Source: Sinohyriopsis cumingii (Eukaryota > Mollusca > Bivalvia > Unionida > Unionidae). From it: DNA of 64,000 nt. The position numbers and the translations under genes were made by a program. The stretch covers positions 160,015,630-160,079,629 of the forward strand of contig CM068824.1 in assembly GCA_028554795.2 (NCBI GenBank), read 5' to 3'. The notes under the pieces were generated by a model, which made no database searches, had not been told where the DNA came from, and worked only from the letters and a program-made list of their open reading frames with translations. Positions 1 to 13,735 of this stretch are shown piece after piece (positions within the stretch are counted from its first letter, which is position 1; each line of letters starts with the position of its first letter).

Positions 1-59
1 TCAGTGAATATTACTTCATTTTTGTTGTACAAACAATCATTGTTGTACAAACAATCTCT

Positions 60-3000
60 GGTGACGTAGTTAACGATTGTGGGATTTTCGTGTGCTAATT
101 CGATAACTCCAAGATGGCATAGATTTTGATATTGACACACATGGATGATCCCAACGGGTGATTTCTATTTCTCTCTTCGCAAGATTTTATTTTAGTGTAT
201 GACAGTTTATTCACTCCACTCTGACGTAGATATTCGTCGACAAGCGGCACAAAATTGCCATCAATGCTGGCTTCCCTTACCAGCTGATCCAACACCCAGT
301 AAATTCTACAACATTGTCATCGATTTCCAGAATTCATCACGTATATGTAATTATAAATCTTAAACACAAACGCCAAATATTAACCTTTAGTTCCCGTTGG
401 GATAGATAGTAATTCTACCTGAATTTCATCTCCGGTGACTAATGATAATAAAATCGTACTGAGCACTGAAGACTTTAATGATACGCGTCAAAAATAGCCC
501 TTCAAGAAGGTGATCAGTTATCACTATTGCCATTGTACCCTACCTACCTCTAGTTAGTGGTTAAGATAAACAAGTACGATTTTGACGTGCGCTTATTTAA
601 GATGCATGATTCGAACTGTTCAAGACCATCACCGACAGTAGTAAGAACAAGTCGATCGTCTGCTCTGTCGTCATTTGTTTCTTTCTCTCTTTCGCTGGTT
701 AATTTGACACTTAATACATAGCATGAATTTACTACGTGTATTGGCGAGGGTAGGCCCGATAGCACATGGTCGGCTTTTACATCCACGTATAATTTCATTG
801 CAGCATTGCTATCGTCGACGTTGTTTTCGACAAATTCAACGGACACGCCAAAGTTTCTGATTCCCTCTATCTTTCGACCAGGGTTGTCGCAACGGTTCCT
901 AACCGGTTCAATGCAACATCGTTACTGTCAAGGTTGAACGTTTCCATCTTTAAAAATCTGAAACTCGTTTGGATCGATGCCACCAACAACACGATGAGTC
1001 AGCTCTTTCAAATCGGCATTGGAGGCAAACATAGTGAGATCCAATTGGCGCCTCCCCGTCAGTTTGCTGCGCTCAAGACTCCGTGTCATCCTGTTCGGTA
1101 CTTGTTTTCCATGAGAATTCTCCTCGAACAGTGTTTTGCAAGGAGTCGGTGGTCATCGTGAATAATGAAATTATAGATATTCCGCCAAACTGTATAAAGG
1201 AGGTAAAACATACATCAGTGGTCAGTGATGGACTGGCTGAAGGCATGAACAGTAAGTTTGGCAAGGGCATCATATACCTTGCATTGTTGTTGTTGGCCTT
1301 TCGGGTTCACATGATTCTGTGTTTGGCCCCAATAATGACCTTACCAACGTCTCTGCAAGATCACTAAATATTTCTGAGTGGAGTCGTAATGGAAACCTCC
1401 CCGCATGCTTTAATCTGGCTCGTCTCTTTGCAAAGCCATGATTAAATTGGGGTTGTCTCCAGTTACGGCACCAGACGAGTTTAAGTGTAATCAGCACACT
1501 CGCCTTTATCATTGACAAAAGTCATAGACGGGTCAGCAGACATCGCGTAATCATCGCTGTAACGAGCTAGTCCCTGTATTATTGTGGCAACTCCATGATA
1601 TCCAAACTTGCTTCGATTTAATTTCCATCGATGAAATAGCGTGCTCTGTTTAACAACGCCAAAATGCAGTTGTTGAAAAATCCTACTTTATTGTTAATGC
1701 GTACAAGCCCTTGGACTTCCAAAAATGTTTCGCACGGAAACAATATCGAGATGTGTCCTAAGCCTGAAATTCTATTCACCCACGCTCGTTTGGTATCCTA
1801 GTCTCGTACGCGTAATACTCGTAATAGTGGACGCTTTCATCTCGCAACACAGGCGAGTCTGTATCCACTCGAGATGGGATGCATCTTTAAATTTTTTCCT
1901 ATCGTATTCCAGCCCATACATTATCGGTTTCGCCTAATACTTTATACGTAACAGTAGTCTGATTCCAATTAGCAGGTTTACGATCGTCGAATCGTTATTG
2001 GCTTGCGCCAGTCATCGTTGAACATCTTCAGTAAAGATTATACTAACCGGCTGAGGCATTGTTGAGTTGGACGGGAGCGCAACTTGATCCTTTGGTTACC
2101 ACGCTAATCGTCGTAGTCAATTTCGATTTGATTGAACCGCCTGCGGTCCCAGGTTTTTCAACTGGTTCACTTCATTGCTTTCTATACTATCAGCGACTCG
2201 CAATTCGATTTGTTTAGCTACTGGTGCAACGCTCAAAGCCTATAACGCAAGAATCTGTAACGGTTCTCCGGATGATCTCGTAAAGGCCATTTCTGTATTA
2301 TGTCTTGCTAACACGCTTTCTCGCACCGCTAACACAAATGGGCGTCACACGTACGAGTACGACCGTCATTGTTTACATTAAATGTCAGGCCAATCTCTTT
2401 TGTACAGTTGTACCATCAGAGTCTCCCTGCATAGGCCCAACCGGAAATACGAACAAGTGTCAGTCGGGGATTGTTGCAGGGAAGATACTTAGAAGTGGGA
2501 GTACTCGACAGCATATCACCCGTAGGGAGGGGGCGATGTGCGTTCAGGGAGCACTTAAACAATATATAAACCCTGGGCGGCTTTTCGCATCGGAACGGAA
2601 TCAGCTGATGACAAGTTATATTACCCTGAATTGTGGTGGTAATCCTGACTGTGTCTAGCGCAATAGTGTAACTGGTACCGCCTGGTTCTGCACGCATAAT
2701 TCGTTTCTGCTATGGAATTTTAGAACACATTCGAGCCAACCCAGAACTGTTTTCAATGACTGTAGTCTCAAGATCCATGATGGAACTGTTCGGGAGGGCA
2801 TGGTCGTACACGTCTATGCAAGCGTGACTGTGACTTTTCGTTTAAAACCTTCCGAGGATACCATGTTCGATGAACAAATATTGGTCAACATCAGTGAGCA
2901 GTTTGAACTTGACACGAATTTTCGAGAGCAGCACATCTCATGCCATTCTTGGCGACGAAAAGTAGTGTGCGTGGTTAAGCATGTACAAGCACATTAATGT

Positions 3001-3850
3001 GTCACGAAAGGCCTCAAAGCCATCCACGAGCAGAACACATTATACGCAAGTACATGTCGTGGTACTCACCGATCGCGAAACAAACGTTGTTCGCGCGCGT
3101 CGTTGACGCAAATGTGTTCACGGGATTGTGATAAGTAAAAGGCCTCGTTGTAGTATATTCGGGTGAGTAACTTTAGAGTATCCAACTCTACTCCAGTGCC
3201 TACCTCAAAGTTGCTGACAATTTTGTCCAGGCTTGAATTGAAAAAAACTGTACTGAACCCATCATGATCTTTCTCGGGTGTAATCGTCCCTCCATAAAAA
3301 TGTTGCCGATTTTATTATTGGTGGCCTAACCATCTTCAAGGTACAGGATTACACTGAAATCACTGTGAAAACACCTGGATAAACTTTTAACCCTGTTGTT
3401 GGAATCTTTAGCTTTCGCGACGTGAAACGACCATGTAAAGTTCACCAGATGACAATGTTCATCTTGAACCTGGATGTGAGTAATGTTGCGCTTGCGTGCT
3501 GTGTCGTTCATATGATTCCCTGCTGCATGTTCGAGAGGAGCTTCACAGTGTCTCTGCATAGTTTGTATGCGTTTAGAATGTATGTTCATTAATCTTCGAA
3601 ATCACCGACGCACATGTGCAACTTAAAGTCTGGCTGGATTCCTTGGCGACCATACGCGACAGGCTAAGCGGCAATAGTAGCTGTGATACGGAGACGGTTT
3701 TTCCTCGTTGTCAACCGCATGTGCAATTTCGGCCCGAGTTGTCCGAGAAGGAATTTGGATACGTAACTGCACCGCCATTGGACAAAGGTGTATCACAGTC
3801 GGACGCGGATCAGTATATCAGATTTTATTGAACCTCTCCGAAACGTATTG
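60..3850 (-). pseudogene. heavily decayed Polinton-like fragment with capsid-like gene traces
   Basis: This stretch is less AT-rich than its surroundings and keeps many short open stretches on the - strand. Around 1290-1460 it shows NHGFAKRRARLK, RFPLRLHSEIFSDL and, in another frame, GKVIIGAKHRI. The pattern resembles a conserved segment of capsid-type proteins carried by animal Polinton-like elements (an IPL..IF....KVI.G.KH layout). Other blocks (95-295, 550-846, 2416-2697, 3326-3589) are not individually recognised. It is broken throughout, with well over ten breaks, and looks old. It may be a leftover of the same lineage as the element at 54.5-61.7 kb. That link, and the family itself, are tentative. 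Confidence 0.35.
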
Positions 3851-3981
3851 CTTAAGCTAATTCACAGTAGCATACTCTCATAATTAAAAGTATCTTCTAA
3901 TTGTTTCTTTGAAATAATATGTTTGCCTTACCAGGATCAGAAACTGCAGTTGCTTTAATTCTGGATAGTATTTCACAGACT

Positions 3982-4290
3982 TCACTTTTCTTTTTCCTTG
4001 GCTTTATCCGTGACGACATCTTCGGCTTTTTCTTCGACGACATCGACAACATCCTCCATATTCGCGATGAGAAGTCTTAGGCAGCGCGCGATAATGCTCA
4101 GCCAAGGATCCGCACAGTCAGCAGATCTGATTAAGCGACTTGAATCTGATACGTACATTTTGCTATGGTTGTGTAAAGGTTTCGTCACGTAAGGCGGGAA
4201 GTGATATTTACAACATTCGTAATGGTATGTTCTGCCACAAACACCTTTGCATCGATTGCGTCCAAATGCCGTTGAACTTTCTTTATTCAT
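3982..4290 (-). pseudogene. cysteine-rich fragment next to the capsid-like remnant, unrecognised
   Basis: This is an open stretch of about 100 codons on the - strand. The first third is cysteine/histidine-rich (RCKGVCGRTYHYECCKYHF), the middle is hydrophobic, and the tail is acidic and basic and low-complexity (VVDVVEEKAEDVV, KAKEKEK). It lies immediately upstream, in transcription order, of the capsid-like remnants and in the same orientation, so it may be another piece of that fossil element. No family could be named. Confidence 0.25.
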
Positions 4291-4449
4291 GTGAATTGAT
4301 TCAATTTAATATCTGGTTGCTTCTTCTTGCTGTTTTTTTTTCAGTCACCGTTATTTGGTCTCATCCTCTGCTTAAGGTGGTACATGGATGATGAGGCGAA
4401 GCGGATTATCCATATGACTGCCTAGAATTTTACGAAATCCATCAAAAGT

Positions 4450-5452
4450 CCTACAATATTTTTCTAATATGGTAATTCGAAATTGTAACCCAGGATATTG
4501 CAAATAACAGGCTTGTTCTTCCCGGAATCTTTGTTAAATTCCTTTAAAAACTGAATATTGCTCCAAGTCAAACACGGCCAGACTTTGCACGTTTGTATCC
4601 TACAACATCAAACGTCTTGGAGTGATCTCATATCTCAGCTATCGCTTTGTGCTTTATTGGGCTTGGAAATCACTTTGGAGAATATTGCCCATTGCATCGG
4701 TGCTCCGCTTCTACGTATCCCTCATGAAAGCCGGGTGTGGATGCCATTGCTATATTATATTGCCAAAGGCTTTATCTAATTGATCTGTCCTTGGTAATCG
4801 TCGCTGTCTTCGCTGTCCTGACTGAACAAATCAGTCAATGTGAAAGACTTGAATTTTTTTTGCAAAACTTCATACAATGACTTTTCTCGCTTTTTGTTAT
4901 AATCTTCAGTGGGGTTTTTGTCGCGTTTGACCCAACGCGGCGATCATTAACTTGATTAATTTATATCAAGATGTTGCAGATTTCATTCATTCATATATTT
5001 TTCAAATGTCGGTATAAAACAATTTTGTGACATACCAATAATGTTTGTATAGCATATTATGATTCGTCCATGACCTATGTAAGCAGTGGTGTAGTGCAAA
5101 ATAAAGTGATAGAACACAATAAAGAAGGGAGGGAATGCATGTTACTCAGATGCGGGGGACGATGGCGAGCGTAAAGAAAGGAAGGGAACTCGCAAAATAG
5201 CAAAGGAACGCCGTTCCTGCAGCATTACACCCCTGTAAATACGCATATAATTATGGTTACAATATGCATATAATTATAATTTCGAAAGTAGACCAAGGCT
5301 TCCAAGCTTTCCATATTCTCTAGATTAGTAATGGCTTTCACTTCCTAATTATTAATAAAATAAGACAATAAAATGAATAGAAAAAAACAAAAATTCACGT
5401 TATGTACTGAATTAAACATGTTACAAAATTCCATTGAAATCCACTTTGCTTC

Positions 5453-5497
<45 letters not shown>

Positions 5498-6623
5498 CTA
5501 TAACGGTAAAACTGAAAGACTAACTGGCAAACAAGGAAACGAGTGATGAACGATATAAACAATCGTATAATCAATCACTCCAAACCCAACCCAACCCACA
5601 GACTATGTTTTTTGCTCAACCAGCATCTCAGTTTTACCCCCTATAGATCCCGTATTGAAAGTACCGTTAAAACCAACATTATGACTCATTGGTCTTAAAT
5701 CAATAGAAAAGAATGAGAAGCAACAAGCTGTGTAAAATTCAACAAATAATTTATTTCCATAGATTACAAAGTTAAAAGAAAAAAAAAGAACTTACGGTAT
5801 TGCGACTTAAATTCCAGGTAACCCTGGAGTTACAGACTTAGGTCCTAACTATTAAAGTTCTGAATAAACTTTAGTGGAAATCCAAATTTAAATCCATCGC
5901 TGAAGGCGTTGATGTACCTGTGGTGGCACGTATCGTTTTGATATACAAACAGTAATTTTGTTGGAACACAATAATAGCTTCCAATAATTAAATCCTTATT
6001 TGAAATTTAGGTTTTAATTAAAGTCTCTATTTGCAAAAATGTTATTTTTGAAAAGCACTTTATATTTCCAGAGAAGAATCACTTGAAAATAATAATTTGA
6101 AAAGAAAAATTCCAGCCCAAACGAAATTTGGAAACAAGAATAATACAATGGACTCAGTTAAGATCGTACAGCACGAATGAATAATCTTTCCAGTAACAAG
6201 ATCATGTAGTTCTCTACTTGACCTCTAGTCATAATTAGCATTTTCTAAAATATAAAAAAGTCAAACTATTACCTAACGGAAAAAAAACTTCTAGAATGAT
6301 CCTAACATTTACTAGATAAAAACTAGTATAAATTAGGAGGTCTGTTACTACGATGAATATACAGAATACAGAATATGTCAGGTAGGCCAGGTATATTTAT
6401 AGTGGAATTACAATAACCTAGACTAAGACCCAAACAAATAAGTTAACTTCTATTAATAATGATCCTAATATTAAACCCATATACATAGATAATATTTTAG
6501 CTGTGTATATTAGTTGTTTACAAAACAATAAAAAAAATCAATACCTCAGGTCAAGTAGAAAATGATTTTGGACAAGATTAAATCCAATATACAGTGTTAC
6601 ATTACGAAAGCATATCATGAAAT

Positions 6624-6628
<5 letters not shown>
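4450..6628. other. AT-rich stretch without recognised genes
   Basis: I see no exon-like block on either strand. It contains a CT microsatellite at 5450-5493 and scattered A/T runs. It should be upstream FUT8 intron if the missing 5' exons lie further left. The short open stretch at 4558-4779 has no recognisable similarity and no splice context. Confidence 0.6.
5450..5493. repeat. (CT)n microsatellite
   Basis: A nearly uninterrupted TC/CT run of about 44 bases, broken once by a CC. Confidence 0.95.

Positions 6629-6709
<81 letters not shown>
6629..6709. repeat. (TA)n microsatellite abutting the FUT8 splice acceptor
   Basis: About 40 perfect TA units ending 12 bases before the first exon base at 6722. 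Only the pyrimidine run separates it from the AG. Confidence 0.97.
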
Positions 6710-6714
<5 letters not shown>

Positions 6715-6721
6715 TTTTTAG

Positions 6722-6836
6722 GTCAGCTGTAAACGATCTATATGCCCTAAAGAATGTGGACGATATCGATAAATGGCGATTAAAGGAATCTATGGAATTG
6801 GGAGAGATTATCCAAAAACGTCTACATAGTCTGCAG
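6722..6836 (+). CDS. FUT8: FUT8 visible exon 1 (end of stem region)
   Basis: Acceptor: the pyrimidine run CCTTTTTTTAG ends at 6721. Donor: CAG|GTAATG at 6836/6837. The first base completes a codon begun in an unseen upstream exon. The following 38 codons include NDLYALKNVDDIDKWRLKES and GEIIQKRLHSLQ, which match the vertebrate stem segment just before NPKDC. It ends in phase 0 at LQ, the same place as a vertebrate exon boundary as I recall it. A (TA)n tract occupies 6629-6709 directly upstream, in the usual branch-point zone. Confidence 0.93.
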
Positions 6837-8036
6837 GTAATGGGTCTGGAATATAACGGTAAACTACGATTCTTCTGGTCTCAGATGCGTGCAATGTAGC
6901 AGGACTTACTGATCACTTTTGTTTTCCATCGGCGACTTTGGAGTGAACCATTATAAAATATTACATAGTTTTAAAATTATAATTAGCGTAGGCTTGCGTG
7001 TAACTGACAGCTACACAAAGTGTAGTCCCAGATCAACATACACACAACGGTCCTTTAGGACCTACGCTGTTGATCCAAATTTCCCTTGTACATTGCATAC
7101 GAAACATCTCAAGACCCATTTAACTCGGTTGGGTAAAGATTTCAACGGGGAAGATCTAAGGTGAATGAATGAAAATCTTTAATGATCTTTTCCCTAAAAG
7201 ACCATGTTATCTGCGAAAGGCGTTACGCGTACCTTTCGATAATAAAAGCAAGAATCACGCAAAAATGGAAGTATCAGTTCTGCAATACAGAAATATCATT
7301 TCAACCGAAGCAAACCGTATGGTGTACCGCTTTAGACTGTCTCCACAGAAGCAGGTCTGCTAATCGAAAAAGATGGTTATCACCGGTTAATATAACATTC
7401 TCAGTCCGTGAATAAACCTGTCAGGGTTAATATAACATTCTCAGTCCGTGAATAAACCTGTCAGTTGTTCGTAAACATCATTTTCAGGAAATGTAAAAGT
7501 CAGATCACTAATATATGTTTGTCTTAGTCTGATGCAATTAAGAAATCAGATTACTCCAATTAACCATCTTGCAATTTGGTCACACACTGGACAGTCTCAT
7601 TATATATGCTCCTTGTGAAAAAATTTGTACATAAATTCAATATTATATGGAATGTGTCATTAAAGATTCTAATATTTCTTACGTGTATTATTATGAATGT
7701 TGCAAACTCAGTCAGTGACCAGAAAGAGAATTTAAAGCTTCTATTTTCGTGAAAGATGAATCCAAGAGATGTACTTTTGACGATTTTTGGAGTGAAAAAA
7801 CTTAAATGACCTATTTTACTGCTAAAATAGAAATGATTACAAAATGTATCAAAAGAAATGTGTCTCAAAGAATAAAAAATATATATGTGAGGAATAATTT
7901 TTATTGAGCAAGAAATCAACTTAATTATGGAAAATCCATGTAACGCCCATGAAATTATATTGGTCGGTAATAAAGAAAAAGCCTTAGGTCAGCATTTCAC
8001 ACTTGATCCTAAATGTACTAAATGTACCGTGTGCTA

Positions 8037-8078
<42 letters not shown>

Positions 8079-11000
8079 GGGGGGGGAGTCAAAGAAATAG
8101 CGTGAGAGCGAAAGCGAGGAAACTATATGATACGTGATTCGTGGTTTTGTAAAACGACGTAAAGAATGAGTAAACGTTATTCACATATTCTGTCTAGTTT
8201 ATAAAGCCTGTAGTTATTAAAATAAAAGTCTGTCACATGCTGTTAATGATGCATGACGAGAAGGAAACCATGTCAAACGACATATTTTATCATTAGTTAA
8301 GGTGTTCGCCGAGCTTGTGAATTCCACGTCAATAACAGAGATAGTAAGCCTACCGACACTAACATATAAAAACAAATCAATTGTATTTGTATGTTTTAAT
8401 GCATACAGTAATTTTTCGATTTCGGTTGAGAAATTGATGTTCTATGTTATATGGATTTATTTATAAATAGTAATAGGCAGAAGAATTGATAAACAATATG
8501 CAGCGCAGAATGTAAGCATCATCCAGTAGTTCACTCACCTATGCATAGCATGATAGGAACGTTTTGCCAGCCCATGCATATATTGGTTGTGACGAAGAAG
8601 TAAATGAAATTTCTAGCCTCCTCAAGCCCGATCTTGCATAAGGAGACACTAGATAACCTGTTGGTTTACACTGACAATTTTGATGCCCAATATTATACCA
8701 ATTAGCTACAATTTGCACCGCCTGCTCTCTTATTGATGTCTTTGTTCCTTTTGGCATCTTTGGCTGTATGATCCTTGATTGTGTACGCATCAAAACCGGC
8801 CCGTCAGAACAAAGAGGTCAACAAAAGAAAAGCTTGTTTACTAAGTCATTTAGATTAACTTGGGAGTTTGTCTTGCAAATGATTTAACAGAGGATAAAAC
8901 AGTATGGCAGATGAATTTGAGAATGACACGGAGACAATTATAAAATCATTAGAGAACCTTGACACTCTGCAGTCAAAGCTTAAGGGAGTTACAGAGAGAC
9001 TTGCATGACCAATCAAGCTTAACACTCAAGAGATTAGAACAATACAGCCTGATCTGATAGACAATTTACTAACCATATCAAACTTCTAGCAGACAGTCTA
9101 AGTTCATTAACCACAAGACTCCGCTAGGACTGGCAATGGTCTTTTCCTGCGCTTAAGGTGTCGTAGCAGTCCAATAAGCTAAAATGTGTACCAGCTGTTT
9201 TTTTTAATGATATTTGTTTTTTTACTTGGAAAACTTTATCAACACAGCCTTAATTGTGGTAGAGTTGGGTACGAATTCGCCAAATTGGAACTAAAACATT
9301 AACAGTACCACAAGTACTTCATGACCTTTCACCGCGAACATGCAAACCATACCGAGCAGCACGAGAACACGCGAGGCAGCAATAGCTCTTTCAAACGCGC
9401 CAAGAAGCAGGCACAAAAATAGACCGCATGCCCGCAATAGTTTTGCTCAGGTAAGAAACAGCATCGTATGACGGAGGAAAGCAAGATATCTGTCGTTTCG
9501 GCTGCTTGTTGTCGTGTCCGCTGTTTCAGTGACTTCGATAGACACCACACAGATTATAAAATGCTTAAAAGCAATAGGCTCAAGAGCAAACCATGGGGAA
9601 ACAAGCATACATACCCAGTGAAAACAAATCTTTCGTACCACCTGACGATCTCGCGCTAGTGGACGATGATATAGGATTGGTGCAGCTCGCAAAAGAAGTC
9701 GACATCGACTGGATGTGTAAAGCCCTGATTGAAGAGATTCTGTGCCAGCTGAGATCACCAAGAGCACTCTAAACCAACGCGCGGTCAGCTACGAGTAATA
9801 TAACCTTCACTGACGGAATAAAACCCCAAAGGACTGGCCTCGAGAGGTCATGAACACGACTGCTACTACAATGACGGGTATTTAGTATCAGATGCCACCT
9901 ATCACTCGGTTCACTAAATTAACAAAAAAGTGTAATCTTACAAAAATGTATGTTCTGTCACATTTTAGTAATCGGTCAGAAAACAAACTATCACGAAATC
10001 TGAGAACAGAGACACGCTGTAATAACCCTCGTCAAGCGCGTTGGAGGGAGTCATTACTGGGACTAAATATGTTAAGGAAACTGACATTTTTCACATTTTT
10101 GCTGCCATGCCAGTACATCAAGGCGACAGGCTAGAAGTTCGTGCCCACAGAGGCATCAAACCATTCAACTGCCATATCACGTGGTCCATCCAAACTGTTC
10201 TCTTAACTCCCATATGTGCATCGTGATTCAGCCAATACTGTGTTGAAAATGCCTCTTTAACCTAATCAGCTAACCAACAATCATAGCACACGCTGCATCC
10301 GGTTCTGAATTTATAGAGAACTACTGGAGATATCGGGCAACTCAGGGGCGGTGTAAAATCATATAACGCTTAGAATCCAAAATGAAATCTTTTGTTAGTT
10401 ATTTACAATTATTTTAATCCCCGTACGATCATGGCTAGTGAACTAAGCAAGTTCCAAATTTGTGTCACTCAATAGATAAATTAAATCTTTTATGTCGGTT
10501 TCTTTGCATGCGTAAAGTAGATCCAAAACATTTACACTGTAAAGGTCTCGTAGACTACCTTAGGTTGGGGTGGGGTGCTCCCAGTATTATCTTTAATTGT
10601 TACAGAAGACCCACCCTGGCTTATGTTTGTTAGAAATTGAAGTAGTGATAGAGATGCAAAGCTCCTAGCCCCCAGTCAGCGATGCCAACAGTTAAATTAC
10701 TGAATACACAAAAGGTGAAATTCTAATAAACAACAAATGTAATGCCATTCAATAACAGATAGCCCTTCCTCAAATGAAATTCAATATTCAAAACCCTATC
10801 ACTCGTCTTTCACTCGACCAAGTGACGGCCTATTTCATCATCTGACTTAGTGTGATAGATTTTCCTCCTGTCCTGTGTTTCTACTCATCTGTACTATTTC
10901 TTGATCGGTACCCAGTATCCCTTCAGTCCAACAACCACGTCCTTCACCCTTCCACTTCCTCCACTTCCGTCCTCTCCTTTTCTTGTCTCCCAGAGACTCG

Positions 11001-13217
11001 GGACCAACTGTACCAGGGTATTTCCCTTCTCTGTCTCCTACAGCTTCTCCGGTCCCTAAAATCTTCCTGTCCAAACACACACAAAGACATTAGTATATTC
11101 CTCTAGCTATCTAGTCTCACACTAAACAACAATCTATCATCAGATAAGCCATTACCTTCTTTGGTCACGCATTCGTGTACATCGAAATACCCATACTTTC
11201 TGGTATGATATACACGGTATCAACTGCTTATCATGCATATATCAATAGATTTCATCACATCGGTATATATAGATTCTCAATCTTATTATACAGAACAATA
11301 TCACATAATCAGACGCATTTCTGTACATTACACTTCTACAACGTGTACACAGATATCTACATATCCATGTGCTGATATATCCTTACATATTATACTCTAC
11401 AAAGTATACACAAATATTCAAATACCCTTATTAACTAATGCTGCACACTGCAACCATTATACAAAGTTATAATTCATCATTTGCACATTTAGAATATCAC
11501 ATTAATAAATGCACGAAGTTACTACGAATTAACCAAATAGCGAATTACAGTATTAATTCTTTACATAAACATTGCTCATATCTCAAAATATGCATGTAGA
11601 TCAAACAATACAGATGAATCAAACCCTACAAATGGTAATTCTACGTACTAACGATTCTAGTAATGAAGTATATTAATGAAGCACATATTAAAGTACAATT
11701 ACCTTGCCTTAATAGATTGCGACAATCGAGCAAATAAGTAACTGACCTGTCCGAAGCTCCTTTGTGATTCCCAGAATAACAATGTTTCCCGCCAATTTTG
11801 AATGACGTCAGAGTAGCTTATAACTTCCTTATGTAATTCCGGCAAGATAGTTTAGCGACTAATGACGTTTAGTTTCAAGACACTATATTTAAACTTGCGA
11901 TTCCAATGGTGGCCACGCCTTGCTCAACTCCGAGTGGATGTCGATTCACCTATGGTCTTCATAATTAGCAGGCATTGCCCCCTCCCCGGCAGTCTGTCAA
12001 GAAGGATTTACGACCTCCACTTGATGTTCCTTTGAGCCCAACACCGGCAATTCATGCCACTTACCTGTGAATCGCACGCAGCCAAATAAGGCGCCAGTAA
12101 AAAGTTCCTATGGCCATGTTATATACAACTGGCTTCCCACCCGCCCTTTTGATGTCGGCTTACACTATCGTAACATAAGCCGGCCGGCCAGCTGTGTACA
12201 CATCGCTTTGACACTCATTGTTCGCAAGGCTGACACTCGCAACATTTAAGAAGCGAATAATTAGTCTCAGGGTCAAGCATATACATGTTGCAATGTGGCT
12301 ATTGTTCCTTACTTATAACGTGACATACACTATAGATACATTATCTGAATGCATTTATTTTAATGTTGGAAATAAATCTAGAGCAATTAATTTGATTTAA
12401 AGTGGATATGTCCCAGTTCCAAATCGTTTCTGACTCCCCGGGGATTCGGTGATGTGGAATATGTCCAGTGGGTTCTCAGTTCCTAATAAACCAGAAGGCA
12501 CAGTTTAAATGGATTTCGCGTTCTTTCTTTTATGTATATCAACATATAAATTATCACTGAAAAAACATACCAACTAATCTGTCTTCATAATTTTGTCTTA
12601 CTTTTAGCATCCCAAAAATTGTCAAAAGACGAAACTGTTTGTGTGCGAGATAAAGAATAATTGTGGATTTGGGTGCCAACTTCATCACGTAGTCTACTGC
12701 ATGATCACAGGTTACGCAAACAATCGAACTGTCGTCTTGCCGGCTACGCACTGGCAGTACGCCCCCTCGGGATGGGAGTCCGTGTTTCAGCCAATCGGTG
12801 CCCCCTGCCTTCAAGCTAATGGCATATTCTCAGAACGAGGTATAATATAAAAGGGATAATTAACAATATATTTTCATGTATAAAAGTCATTTAAATGTTT
12901 GGCGTCTTTGACCCAAGGAAGAAATTTTAAGGAGACTAAAGGTATATAGAAACATTGGCTATCATAAGGGTAAATTAGTGACGCAGTATTAGGCAGCGTT
13001 GTCTGAAATTTAGGACAGGCTTTAGCTAAGATTTACAAAGATCTGAAAGTTTAGATATGACTTCTTGGAATTTAACGTTCGCCAAATCATTAGTTGTATG
13101 GTCCTTGGAGTTATATAAGCTTCAAAAGATAAAGAAGCTTGCTAGAGACATCGTAATAAATATATACACTTTTTTCTTTTTCTCGACTTACACGAACACC
13201 ATCATCATTAATATATG

Positions 13218-13271
<54 letters not shown>

Positions 13272-13693
13272 TTGTTGTTCTTGTTGTTGTAGGGTTTAAC
13301 GCCATTTTTAAGCACACGATATGCTATAAATGGCGTCCAGTATTAATGGTGGAATAATAATGTGATGTGATGTGATATTGATTTTTAACGTAGCTTTAAC
13401 AATTTTTCAGTCATATCGCTACGATGTCTGCAATGTGGCAGTTTATAGTGATGTCTAGCACTGGGGCATCATGCCGCAGACATGTAGCATGATGTCCCAC
13501 CCAGTCACATTATCCTGACACCAGGCCGACCAGTCCTAACACTAACCTCTTAATGCTGAACGCAAGCGAGGCAGCTGTTAGTACCATTTTTTAAGTCTCT
13601 GGTATGACTCGGCCGGGGATTGAACCCACGACCTCCCGCGTCCGAGGCGGACGCTCTAACCACTAGGCCACAGGAGCGGTCAGGAATAATAAT

Positions 13694-13735
<42 letters not shown>

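Larger units (their letters stand above)
6837..8530. other. FUT8 intron, no recognised gene
   Basis: AT-rich intron sequence. It contains a 40-bp tandem duplication (7385-7464) and a GT microsatellite (8039-8075). The open stretches at 6919-7415 and 7560-7919 have no recognisable family and low-complexity AT-driven composition. Confidence 0.6.

Noticed and set aside
9468-10226. Chain of + strand frames as host exons
   Set aside because: No compatible splice phases and no similarity to FUT8 or another known family; more like element debris.
10847-11106. Open frames on both strands (77 and 84 codons)
   Set aside because: They lie inside the 0.6-kb repeat, overlap each other, and the other copy does not keep them open.
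13111-13317. Poly-leucine frame
   Set aside because: Translation of the (TAA)n microsatellite on the - strand.
13600-13683. Possible tRNA-Arg gene on the - strand
   Set aside because: Same reason: it is the head of a SINE; the loop lacks U33.
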